Shown one piece after another: positions 54,382 through 63,662 of a stretch of DNA of 64,000 nucleotides. A program made the translations under genes and the position numbers. Within the stretch, counting starts at the first letter, position 1; each line of letters begins with the position of its first letter. The notes under the pieces were generated by a model. It was not told where the DNA came from and made no database searches. It worked only from the letters and a program-made list of their open reading frames with translations. The stretch covers positions 1 through 64,000 of the forward strand of contig NZ_LBNQ01000033.1 of the NCBI RefSeq assembly GCF_001005215.1, given 5' to 3'. This DNA is from Lampropedia cohaerens. GTDB taxonomy: Bacteria; Pseudomonadota; Gammaproteobacteria; Burkholderiales; Burkholderiaceae_C.

Positions 54382-55029
54382 TCAAGCCGCTACCGCTTCC
54401 GGCGTCCAAATCTTGGCCGGATACGGATAGGCGGTGAGCGCGTCGCTGCGGATCAGGGAGCCGAGCGCCAGGGTCAGCGCCGGCACGTCGATGGCGAGCC
54501 GATGGCCTTCCAGCGGCCCGAGGGCGAACGGAAGGCGGGCCAGCATCTCGCGGGTTTGCAGCAGTTCCAGCACGGTCTCGCGCCAGTGATCGAGCAGCGG
54601 CAACGGGCAGGTGTCCCGCACCAGCATCCACAGGCGGTCAAGCCTGTGGGCGCTGTCGCGTGGCAGCAGTGCCAATGCGCTGGCGTTGGCCTTGTCGGGC
54701 TTGACGCAGCGCCGGTCGAACAGCCACACGTTGGACAGCGAGCCGAACAGCGTCCGCCGGTACGCGCGCGTGATGCGCTTTTCCAGGCGATCGACGTTGC
54801 CGATGAATACCGGGACGCTGCCGCCCTGGTCGGTGATGACGTGGAACTGGTCCAGTCCCTGCTCGTCGCGCCCGAGGGTCAGGCGAGCGAGGAACTGCTG
54901 GACGGCGGTGTCCCGCGCCCAGATGGACAGGAAGATCAGGTTGCCCTGGTCATCGCCGACGCAGGCGTCGGCCATCACGTCCGGGCATTCGTCGATGCGG
55001 TACAGCGTGGAAGAAGTGTTTGCGGGCAT
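54382..55029 (-). CDS. ICE protein of unknown function, 215 residues
   Basis: No domain is recognised. The protein is soluble, with conserved-looking segments FLSIWARDTAVQQFLARL and RRTLFGSLSNVWLFDRR and a C-terminal IWTPEAVAA. It lies between the methyltransferase-like gene and an 86-residue gene, with a structured leader upstream. Confidence 0.75.
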   Translation of the reverse strand: MPANTSSTLYRIDECPDVMADACVGDDQGNLIFLSIWARDTAVQQFLARLTLGRDEQGLDQFHVITDQGGSVPVFIGNVDRLEKRITRAYRRTLFGSLSNVWLFDRRCVKPDKANASALALLPRDSAHRLDRLWMLVRDTCPLPLLDHWRETVLELLQTREMLARLPFALGPLEGHRLAIDVPALTLALGSLIRSDALTAYPYPAKIWTPEAVAA

Positions 55030-55057
55030 GGTGGTGTCCTCGGATGAACGGGAACAG

Positions 55058-55094
55058 CACCGCCCGCTGGGGCAAGTACTGCCCCAGGGGGTGG
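55058..55094 (-). promoter_or_regulatory. Structured leader of the 215-residue protein gene
   Basis: CACC is followed by CTGGGGCA-GTACT-TGCCCCAG and CGGGCGGTG on the minus strand. The 8-bp stem is perfect, and CACC/GGTG may form an outer stem. The arrangement closely matches 52327-52373. Confidence 0.5.
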
Positions 55095-55105
55095 AAGAAA
55101 ACCGC

Positions 55106-55366
55106 TCAGTCCGGCTCGAACTGCCGGGTGTGCGGGTTGAAGTGAAGCGGCTCGTCCGCCGAAGTGATCGGCGTGAAGCCTTCCAGGTAGATGTTGTTGA
55201 GGTACTGGTCGCGGTAGGTCAGTGCCTGCCGTGCCTGGTCCTCGGTGAGGCCGTTGTCGATGAAGTACGCCAGCATTTCCTCGTCGGAGGACACTTCGTC
55301 GTTGGACAAACTCCCTTCAACGAGTGCCAGCAACGAGGGCGGAAGCGTTGCCAGGATCGGGTCCAT
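55106..55366 (-). CDS. Small acidic ICE protein of unknown function
   Basis: This 86-residue acidic protein has a UBA-like or helical part (MLAYFIDNGLTEDQARQALT) and a C-terminal DEPLHFNPHTRQFEPD. The start at 55366 has AGGAGGAACC upstream. It follows its neighbour by 16 bases, so it is probably in the same transcript. Confidence 0.75.
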   Translation of the reverse strand: MDPILATLPPSLLALVEGSLSNDEVSSDEEMLAYFIDNGLTEDQARQALTYRDQYLNNIYLEGFTPITSADEPLHFNPHTRQFEPD

Positions 55367-55382
55367 GTCGGTTCCTCCTGGC

Positions 55383-55790
55383 TCAGGCCATCGACGCCGC
55401 GGCGGATGCCGCGGATGCCGTGGGTGTGCGCCGCCGGGCGTGGTAGGCGCGAACGCCTGCACGCCAGTCGGCGGACTGCTCCGGTGCGAGGTCCAGATAG
55501 GACAGCGGGCACGTGTAGTAGTACGGGTGCATGGACTCGTCCAAGGACTTGTAGCCCCACTGGCCGCCGCTTCGTTCAAGCAGATCGCAGCGGATGTAGC
55601 GCAGGGACTGGCCCGGTGCGAGATCACGATGCACGCCTTCGACCTTGGCGGTCACTTCGGCGACGGACCACAGCACGTTGCCGCGCAGGGTGTGAGCGAT
55701 GACCTTGACGCTGGCGCGCTCGGTCTCTTGCGGTGCGATCAGTTCCGCGATCAGTTCGGACCGCGATTGGTTTGAGAAACACCAGCCCAT
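55383..55790 (-). CDS. ICE protein of unknown function, 135 residues
   Basis: The protein begins MGWCFSNQSRSELIAELIAP and contains LWSVAEVTAKV and YKSLDESMHPYYYTCPLSYL. The last motif resembles DUF6927-like plasmid proteins, but I cannot assign a family with confidence. A structured leader lies before it. Confidence 0.72.
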   Translation of the reverse strand: MGWCFSNQSRSELIAELIAPQETERASVKVIAHTLRGNVLWSVAEVTAKVEGVHRDLAPGQSLRYIRCDLLERSGGQWGYKSLDESMHPYYYTCPLSYLDLAPEQSADWRAGVRAYHARRRTPTASAASAAASMA

Positions 55791-55820
55791 GAGAGGCCTC
55801 CTCGAAAAGTTGAGCTGAAG

Positions 55821-55854
55821 GCCTCCCCGTGGGGAAGAACCCCCAGCGGGTGAT
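55821..55854 (-). promoter_or_regulatory. Structured leader of the 135-residue protein gene
   Basis: On the minus strand ATCACCCGCTGGGGGTTCTT is followed by CCCCACGGGGAGGC. The GGGG-CCCC stem with short loop and the preceding ATCACCCGC match the leader at 56262-56302. Confidence 0.45.
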
Positions 55855-55894
55855 GGAATGCCGCATCTGCGGCGAAGGAACCTATGCGTCGCCC

Positions 55895-56236
55895 TCAATC
55901 CCAGTCGTCATCGTCTCGATCACAACCGGCCGGGCAGTAGCCGAACTCGATCCCGTGCGAGCAATAGCCATGCTCCGCATTCCAGTCCTGGGTTTCCTGC
56001 CGTTCGGCAGGTGTTGCGTAGTCCCATTCCTGGGCCGCGATTTCGAGAGCCTGAGCACGTTGCTCATCCGGCAAACGATTGGCCTGTGCGTCGATCGCCG
56101 AACTGAAGAGCGTCACGTAGTGGTCGTAGGACAAGCCGCAACCGCGCTGGGCGTGTGCGGCGGCCGCTTTGCAAAGGTCCCGCCACGCGGGTTCATCCAG
56201 CGTTGAACGCGGGGTATCGCAAGCGATGGTGGACAT
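55895..56236 (-). CDS. Small acidic Cys-containing ICE protein of unknown function
   Basis: This 113-residue protein has a helical middle (DLCKAAAAHAQRGCGLSYDH, then RLPDEQRAQALEIAAQEWDY) and a C-terminal cluster HGYCSHGIEFGYCPAGCDRD with four Cys/His residues that could bind a metal. The start at 56236 has TGGAGGTC upstream. Confidence 0.75.
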   Translation of the reverse strand: MSTIACDTPRSTLDEPAWRDLCKAAAAHAQRGCGLSYDHYVTLFSSAIDAQANRLPDEQRAQALEIAAQEWDYATPAERQETQDWNAEHGYCSHGIEFGYCPAGCDRDDDDWD

Positions 56237-56261
56237 GATGGAGACCTCCAGAAAATGGCCA

Positions 56262-56302
56262 GGGCCTCCCCCGCATGGGAAAGGAACCCCGGCGGGTGGA
56301 TG
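56262..56302 (-). promoter_or_regulatory. Structured leader of the 113-residue protein gene
   Basis: On the minus strand CATCCACCCGCCGGGGTTCC is followed by TTTCCCATGCGGGGGAGGCC. It is very similar to the leader at 55821-55854 in order and spacing (ATC-ACCCGC, GGGGTTC, CCC, GGGGAGGCC). Confidence 0.45.
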
Positions 56303-56330
56303 AAGAACACCGCGCATGCGGCGTCTGCGA

Positions 56331-57020
56331 TCACGCAGGTTTTGGTTCGGCCTGGCGGCTCCACTCCTGCGTCTTGAAGTCCAGCGCGTAGCCCAGCTCG
56401 CCCAGGCGGGCGATCTGCGCGCGCAGGGTGCGGCGGTCGATGGTCGAATCCAGTTTCACGGACTCGCCCAGCGGCCACAGCAGGCCGAAGAGCGCGGCGT
56501 CACCGTCTTCGGTGCTGCCGGGGGCAGCGGCCGTAGCAGGCGGTGGCGCATCCACGCCGAAGGGCGTGGTATCGACCAGCGGGTCCGCGGACGCCTGCAC
56601 GGGTGCGGGCTTGGCGGGCCTGGACGCTTTGGTGGGCTTGGCCGGCGTTGCCGCAGGCTGCGCCCCTTGCTCTTCATCGAGCGGATCGACGTCCTGGGTG
56701 GCGAAGCTGCGGGCTTCGTCGCGGCTGAGTTTGTCGATGCCGTTGAGCGTCATGCCGTCGAGGCTGGCACGGATCTCGAACCGCATGCCGCCGCCGACCG
56801 GATAGGACTTCGGGAAGATGTACCTGATGATGAATTCCCCGTCGTACTTGCCTTCGGGGTACTGCTCCAGCTCCGGGTCTTTGACCTCGAAAGTACCGAG
56901 GTGCGTCGCGAGGCGGCCAACCGTGAACGGGCCGTTCTTGCCGCGGATGGTACGCAGCGTGAGCTGGCCGGGGACGACGATGGGCGCAACAGATTTCTCG
57001 GAAGCCGATGGGGTTGCCAT
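56331..57020 (-). CDS. DUF3275 family ICE protein
   Basis: This 229-residue protein has an N-terminal beta-rich domain (IVVPGQLTLRTIRGKNGPFT, FEVKDPELEQYPEGKYDGEF) typical of DUF3275, a Pro/Ala-rich linker and a C-terminal helical part (AALFGLLWPLGESVKLD). The family is found on ICEs; the role is unknown. Confidence 0.85.
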   Translation of the reverse strand: MATPSASEKSVAPIVVPGQLTLRTIRGKNGPFTVGRLATHLGTFEVKDPELEQYPEGKYDGEFIIRYIFPKSYPVGGGMRFEIRASLDGMTLNGIDKLSRDEARSFATQDVDPLDEEQGAQPAATPAKPTKASRPAKPAPVQASADPLVDTTPFGVDAPPPATAAAPGSTEDGDAALFGLLWPLGESVKLDSTIDRRTLRAQIARLGELGYALDFKTQEWSRQAEPKPA

Positions 57021-57114
57021 GATGGTTCTCCTGATGATGAATGACGGGCCGCCGACGGCACCCGGTGGATGAGAGGAAATGGCCTCGCCCGAGGTGGGCG
57101 AGGTCCGCGTGGCA

Positions 57115-57942
57115 TCACGCCTTGAGCTGGCGCATGCCTTCGGCCAGCAGCCACAACGCCCGGTTCAGGCGCAGGTTCTGGTCGATGCCTTGCACCGGAC
57201 GGGTGCGCTGATTGCGGCCGTTGGCCGTGCGTCCGTTCAGGCCCTCTTTGACTAGGTTCTCCTGGACGCGGTTGAAGACGGCCCACAGGTCGTTCTTGCG
57301 GTCGTCCCATCGCCGAGGGGCCAGCAGTTGGCTCTCGGTGACAGGCGTGGACTTGGCCGGATCGTCGTACTTGAGTGCGAGCGCAGAGTTCGCAAAGACC
57401 TCCGCTTCGCCCTCATCGAGGGTGATGGTGCGCATCGCATCGCGCGCGTTCTGCACGCGCTCGAAACCTTCGAGGACTCCGTAGGCACCTTCGATCACCT
57501 GGCTGGCCACGTCGCCCTTGTGGGGAACGCGGATGTCTGCGGTGGTGTCACCGCAAACCAGGCCGTTGTGGCAGACGAACCGGAACATGCCGGCGAGCAT
57601 CTGATAGCTGCTCGTGCCGTCATGGCTGTTGAGCAGGATGATCTCGTTCGCCTCGTCGCCGTTGATCTGGCTTGCATGGCGAAGTCGGATGAGGTGCTTC
57701 GTGTACTCGCGCCGGTCTTCGTTGCGCACGCGCGTCTGACACACCATGAAGGGCTCGAAGCCCTCCTGGCGCAGCTTGGTCAGCACGGTCGAGGTCGGTA
57801 TGTAGGCATACCGATCGGACCGGCTCCCATGTGGAGCGTCGGCGAAGATCGACGGAACGACGGCACGAATGCGGTCGTCCGAGAGTGGGCGATCAGAGCG
57901 CAGGATCGGGGATTGCGGAGCAAAGCGGGATACCAGAGACAT
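57115..57942 (-). CDS. DUF932 family protein (phage/plasmid-like)
   Basis: This 275-residue protein has the DUF932 signature: SDRYAYIPTSTVLTKLRQEG, EANEIILLNSHDGTSSYQML and FRFVCHNGLVCGD. DUF932 proteins are common on plasmids, phages and ICEs, sometimes linked with DNA repair or antirestriction, but their function is not established. The start at 57942 has AAAGGAGATC upstream. Confidence 0.9.
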   Translation of the reverse strand: MSLVSRFAPQSPILRSDRPLSDDRIRAVVPSIFADAPHGSRSDRYAYIPTSTVLTKLRQEGFEPFMVCQTRVRNEDRREYTKHLIRLRHASQINGDEANEIILLNSHDGTSSYQMLAGMFRFVCHNGLVCGDTTADIRVPHKGDVASQVIEGAYGVLEGFERVQNARDAMRTITLDEGEAEVFANSALALKYDDPAKSTPVTESQLLAPRRWDDRKNDLWAVFNRVQENLVKEGLNGRTANGRNQRTRPVQGIDQNLRLNRALWLLAEGMRQLKA

Positions 57943-57969
57943 GGCTGATCTCCTTTGAGAAATTCGACA

Positions 57970-58008
57970 ACCGCGTGGCCGTGAGACCACGCGGAACTCG
58001 GGGGATGA
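57970..58008 (-). promoter_or_regulatory. Structured leader of the DUF932 gene
   Basis: On the minus strand TTCATCCCCCGAGTTC precedes CGCGTGG-TCTCACGG-CCACGCG. The stem is 7 bp and its position before the gene matches the other leaders. Confidence 0.45.
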
Positions 58009-58087
58009 AATGCGCAAGCACGCGTCCTGGGGACGCGGCGTACGTGGGGAGGAAAAGCGACAAGGCCCCGTGAGAGGCCGTGCCGGA

Positions 58088-58993
58088 TCAGAACGAAGCA
58101 GCCAATGCCGGCTCCTGCTCCTGGACTTGCGCCTCGGGCTCGCGCTCGGCGGGCTCGGTGGCCGTGTCGATGGCATCGTCGGCTTCGGACGCGGATGCGT
58201 CTTCGGCCGGCGGCGCCTCGGCTTGCGCCTGGCTCGTCGGATAGACCTGGGTGCCGTCGATCTTGATGAGACCGATGTGGACCAGCGTCGATTCCAGGCT
58301 GGCGGCCGGTTCCCCGGCGTGCTCACCCTTGGTGCGGATGTACGGATCGATCTTCATGTCGTTCAGACGGAAGGCGATCAGCACCTTGCGGTCACCCTCG
58401 ACGGCCTGAACGCACCGGCGAACCAGGTGCTCGGCTTCCGGGGTGGCGACGATGGTGTCGAAGTACCGATACTCCGGTTCATCGACAGGCCCGGCCAGTG
58501 CCGCGACGGTGCAAGAGAGGAACGAGTCGCCAGCTTTTGGGGTGACGTCCTTCACACGATTGAGATAGCCGATGCCGCGGGTGATCAACTCGTGCTGCTC
58601 GATCGAAGCCAGTTCGGCCCGGTCGATCAGTTCGGCCTTGAGCAGTCGCGCCTTGAGGGACGCGGCGGCCTGACCCTTCTGCTCACCCTTGTCGCGGATG
58701 TACACATCGCCCCACAGGTCACCGAGGCGAAAGCGCACCAGCGGGCGCTGCTTGGGATCGTCAACGCCGATGTAGCGCTGAACGAGCTTCTTGGCCTCGG
58801 CACCCGAGACCTTGACGTCGAAGTAGCGGTAGCTGGGGTCCCGGGCGGGGCCGACCAGCGCGGCGATGGTGCATGCCAGGAAAGGCTGCGCACGGCGGCC
58901 GCCCCGGACGGGCACTTCACGGACACGCTGGATGTAGCCGATGCCCGAGGTGTGGAGGTCGAAATACGATTTCTCGTTGGACGTGGTGTTCAT
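58088..58993 (-). CDS. DUF3577/STY4534-family ICE protein with duplicated domain
   Basis: This 301-residue protein holds two copies of the same domain: residues about 14-122 (GIGYIQRVREVPVRGG to LLKAELID) and 138-246 (GIGYLNRVKDVTPKAG to LVHIGLIKID), then an acidic Ala/Glu-rich tail. STY4534-type proteins are conserved in ICE replication/regulation regions; the activity is unknown. Single-domain members are more usual, so the duplication is notable. Confidence 0.85.
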   Translation of the reverse strand: MNTTSNEKSYFDLHTSGIGYIQRVREVPVRGGRRAQPFLACTIAALVGPARDPSYRYFDVKVSGAEAKKLVQRYIGVDDPKQRPLVRFRLGDLWGDVYIRDKGEQKGQAAASLKARLLKAELIDRAELASIEQHELITRGIGYLNRVKDVTPKAGDSFLSCTVAALAGPVDEPEYRYFDTIVATPEAEHLVRRCVQAVEGDRKVLIAFRLNDMKIDPYIRTKGEHAGEPAASLESTLVHIGLIKIDGTQVYPTSQAQAEAPPAEDASASEADDAIDTATEPAEREPEAQVQEQEPALAASF

Positions 58994-59024
58994 GGTGAAT
59001 CTCCATTGGGATGAAGCGGAGACA

Positions 59025-59124
59025 CACCGGCCCACGCATGCGGGGAAGGTGCGTGACCCCGCGGTGGGTTGATAAGGCGAAAGCATCCGCCACCAGAGGC
59101 TGGTGGCCGCTCGCGGAAGGATGC
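59025..59124 (-). promoter_or_regulatory. Structured leader of the DUF3577 gene
   Basis: Two structures are visible on the minus strand. First, GCATCC ... CCACCAG-CCT-CTGGTGG ... GGATGC forms nested stems (59083-59124). Second, CACC-GCGGGG ... CCCCGC ... GGTG (59025-59073) matches the GGGG-hairpin leaders of neighbouring genes. The dispersed repeat copy 2 lies just upstream. Confidence 0.55.
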
Positions 59125-59140
59125 GGTGCGAGCTGGCTCG

Positions 59141-59216
59141 GTCACGCAGTGGGAACTGCGCCGCAACCTCGAAGACCGATGGTTGCCTGGCATGTCGCTG
59201 ACGACGTCAGCAGGCA
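59141..59216 (-). repeat. Dispersed structured repeat, copy 2 (before the DUF3577 gene)
   Basis: It matches 32101-32176. The palindrome GCTGACGACGTCAGC (59197-59211) and hairpin CGCAG-TGGGAA-CTGCG (59145-59160) correspond to GCCGACGACGTCGGC and GCGCAG-CGGA-CTGCGC in copy 1. Differences in the palindrome are compensatory. Confidence 0.7.
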
Positions 59217-59303
59217 TGGGGCCAGCATGGCGGGGCCTCGCGCGCGCGGCAGCAATCAATCGGCACCCGGGCGCTTCCCTTTGTCCGCGCCACCCGGCGC
59301 CTG

Positions 59304-59754
59304 TCACAGGCACTTGGCGCCGCGCAGGTGCTCGGGGGTATCGGCGCGCGGACGGCCGGGACGGCTCCAGGCGCCGCCACCGCGCGCGCCGATCAGCCGC
59401 CAGCCGGCGGCGCGCAGGCTGGCGCCACCTTCGTCGGGCATGGTGTAGGTGAGCAGGCGTATGTAGCCCAGCGCCCTTGCCGCCTGCCAGGCCGCGCCGT
59501 AGAGCTTGCTGCAGGCGCTGGGTGTGCCGTCGGTGCACAGCCGCGTGACTTCCAGCGTCCAGGTGCCGCGCGACCGGGCGGCCGACAATGGCCACGCCGT
59601 GGATCAGGTCGCTGTCGCTCAGCGTGACGGCCAGGGCGAACTTCGCGCCCTGGACCGGGCGGTGGTGGCGATGGTGCGACAGAACGAATGCATTGGCCGT
59701 GCGCAGCGACACCGGTAGGAGGTGCAGCCTCGGCGAGGTCGATGGCGTGTTCAT
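59304..59754 (-). pseudogene. XF1762-family protein, frameshifted
   Basis: The N-terminal part (MNTPSTSPRLHLLPVSLRTA to GVAIVGRPVARHLD) is in one frame, and the C-terminal part (TWTLEVTRLCTDGTPSACSK, then GYIRLLTYTMPDEGGASLRA, GARGGGAWSRPGRPR) is in another. The change occurs at about 59585. By comparison with remembered homologues about 11 bases are missing between CTGGAC repeats (inference). XF1762 proteins are GNAT-like and frequent on ICEs. It is probably inactive. Confidence 0.8.
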
Positions 59755-59758
59755 GCGG

Positions 59759-59819
59759 TTGTCTCCGGTGGCATGCCGGCGTTGTGGCCGGCGGGGCGTG
59801 CCTCGGCGGCTGGAGACAA
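59759..59819 (-). promoter_or_regulatory. Structured leader of the XF1762-family gene
   Basis: An outer 8-bp stem TTGTCTCC/GGAGACAA encloses an inner GCCGGC-CACAAC-GCCGGC hairpin on the minus strand, ending 4 bases before the start codon region. The ribosome-binding GGAG is inside the outer stem, so folding could block translation. Confidence 0.5.
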
Positions 59820-59851
59820 ACGCGCACGCGCGGCGATGGCGGCGGTGCGAA

Positions 59852-59877
59852 CAAAAGAAGGCCCCCGATGCGGGGGC
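59852..59877 (-). terminator. Terminator after the DUF3085 gene
   Basis: GCCCCCGCATCGGGGGC on the minus strand is followed by CTTCTTTTGT. It lies 19 bases past the DUF3085 stop. Confidence 0.65.
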
Positions 59878-59895
59878 TGCGAGGCGGTTGCCGCG

Positions 59896-60192
59896 TCAGG
59901 CGGGAGGCACCACTGCTAAGGACAGGTGCGTGGCGGTGGCGGAAAGCACGAGATCGTCCGCCGAGTGCTGGAGGCGCGTGAACAGGCCGTCCTTCGGGTC
60001 GAAATACTCCGCGAAGTCATCGCCGCCCAGCTCGCGGCCGGCGAGGTGCCACCAGTCATCGAACGGGTCGGTGTCCGGGTTGCATCCGACGGCGTAGGCG
60101 AGCAGTGCCTGGCGCCCATCCGGGCGACGCTCCCCACGCTCGGCGAGGAAGTACACGCCCTGATCCTTGACCAGGACAATGCGGCACTGATT
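59896..60192 (-). pseudogene. DUF3085 family protein, 5' end cut off by a transposon
   Basis: The frame encodes QCRIVLVKDQGVYFLAERGE to GCNPDTDPFDDWWHLAGREL, GGDDFAEYFDPKDG and an end ADDLVLSATATHLSLAV, the C-terminal part of DUF3085 ICE proteins. Upstream it meets the transposon inverted repeat at 60193, and an in-frame stop lies in that repeat. A GTG at 60156 could start an 86-residue remnant. Confidence 0.8.
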
Positions 60193-60230
60193 GGGGACGT
60201 CTCAGAAAACGGAAAAAATCGTACGCTAAG
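60193..60230 (+). repeat. Terminal inverted repeat of a Tn3-family mer transposon
   Basis: The 38-bp end starts GGGGACGTCTCAGAAAACGG and ends CGTACGCTAAG, the Tn21/Tn501-type form. The first half looks like Tn21-type ends and the second half (AAAAAATCGTACGCTAAG) like Tn501/Tn1721-type ends. It marks the transposon boundary in the ICE; the other end is beyond the window. Confidence 0.88.
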
Positions 60231-61223
60231 CCGGTTGCAGCGGTCGTAGCGGCCTGAACTTGCCCGCGCCGATCTTGGCGCTGCTGCGCCAGAGGTAATC
60301 GCCGGTCAGGTTGATGTGCTCCCAGCCCAGCGGCGACAGGTACTGCAACAGGGCGTCATCGACAGTCTGGCCGTGACCGCGTAAGGCGTTTGAGGCCCGT
60401 TCCAGATAGACCGTGTTCCACAACACTATGGCCGCCGTCACCAGGTTGAGGCCGCTGGCCCGGTAGCGCTGCTGCTCGAAACTGCGGTCGCGGATTTCGC
60501 CCAGCCGGTTGAAGAACACGGCGCGGGCTAGCGCGTTGCGGGCTTCGCCCTTGTTCAGTCCGGCATGCACGCGGCGGCGCAGCTCGACGCTTTGCAGCCA
60601 ATCCAGGATGAACAGCGTTCGCTCGATGCGGCCCAGCTCGCGCAGCGCCACGGCCAGGCCGTTCTGGCGCGGGTAGCTGCCGAGTTTCCTGAGCATCAGC
60701 GAGGCCGTCACCGTGCCCTGCTTGATCGAGGTGGCCAGCCGCACCTTGGCGTTGATCGCCTTGCCGGACGCCTGGAACTGCTGCTGATGCTTGTGCTTGG
60801 CAGCGTTGAACAGCTTGCCCAGGATGCGGTCGTGCAGGTCGATGATTTCGTCGGTGACGGTGGCCATGCCCTCGATGGCGAGCGCACCAGGGTCGCGTAG
60901 CGGCGCTGTGCCTCGAACTTGGCCAGATCGGCGGGCGTCATCTGGCCGCCTTCGCGGGCGATCTTGAGCAGGCGGTTCTGGTGCACCGACCGCTCGATGC
61001 CGGAAGGCAGGTCGAGCGCCTGCCAGGCTTTGAGGCGCTCGATGTGTTCGAGTATGTGGCGCGAGTTCGGCTTGACGGGCGACTGGCGCAGCCAGGCCAG
61101 CCAGGTCGTCTTGCCGTTGTCGTGGCGCTTGAGCAGATCGTCGAGGCGGTGCCGGTGGGTGGCCGACAGGGGATCGGACAAGGCCGCGTAGATGCGGCGG
61201 TTGGCGCGGCTGTAGGCGTTCAT
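60226..61223 (-). pseudogene. tnpA: Tn3-family transposase TnpA remnant
   Basis: Two pieces are visible. One (about 60880-61223) encodes [20 protein letters not shown] and [24 protein letters not shown] middle sequence up to RRYATLV. The other (60226-60880) continues in another frame from [20 protein letters not shown] to [21 protein letters not shown] single missing G near 60888 explains the switch. The N-terminal and part of the catalytic region are also missing, because the remnant is far shorter than the usual near 1000 residues. The transposon cannot move by itself. Confidence 0.85.
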
Positions 61224-61241
61224 CGAACACCTCCCTTTTCC

Positions 61242-63228
<1,987 letters not shown>

Positions 63229-63240
63229 GGTGATCTCCTT

Positions 63241-63591
63241 TCAGTAGAACAGCGGCAGGACGTAGGGAAACGCGAGGGCAACCAGAACCAGGGCGGCCAC
63301 GATCCAGAAGATCACCTTGTAGGCAGTCCGCACTTGGGGCACGGCGCAAACGTCGCCGGGCTTGCAGGCATGGGCTGGTCGGAAGATGCTGCGCCAGGCG
63401 AAGAACAGCGCGATGAGCGCTGCGCCGATGAAGATCGGCCGATACGGCTCCAGCACGGTCAGGTTGCCGATCCACGCGCCAGAGAAGCCGAGCGCGACCA
63501 GGACAAGGGGGCCGAGGCAGCAGGCCGAGGCGAGGACGGCCGCGACGCCGCCGGTCGCCAGTGCGCCGCAGCCGTTCTTGGGTTCCGACAT
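63241..63591 (-). CDS. merT: Mercuric transport protein MerT
   Basis: This 116-residue protein has three membrane segments and the Cys pairs at 24-25 (ASACCLGP) and 76/82 (HACKPGDVC), as in Tn501 MerT. The start at 63591 (MSEPKNG) is used; the longer frame lies in the promoter. It moves Hg(II) to the cytoplasm for MerA. Confidence 0.95.
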   Translation of the reverse strand: MSEPKNGCGALATGGVAAVLASACCLGPLVLVALGFSGAWIGNLTVLEPYRPIFIGAALIALFFAWRSIFRPAHACKPGDVCAVPQVRTAYKVIFWIVAALVLVALAFPYVLPLFY

Positions 63592-63626
63592 AAGGTTCTC
63601 CTTCCGGGACTTCGCTTGATGCTGTA

Positions 63627-63657
63627 ACGTTACTTCCGTAGTCAACTACGGAGTCAA
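63627..63657 (-). promoter_or_regulatory. mer promoter-operator
   Basis: On the minus strand TTGACT and TAACGT are separated by 19 bp, the stretched spacer typical of MerR-controlled promoters. Within it lies the dyad TCCGTA-GTTGAC-TACGGA (63635-63652). MerR-Hg(II) untwists the site to activate merTPA. Confidence 0.88.
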
Positions 63658-63662
63658 GCGCC

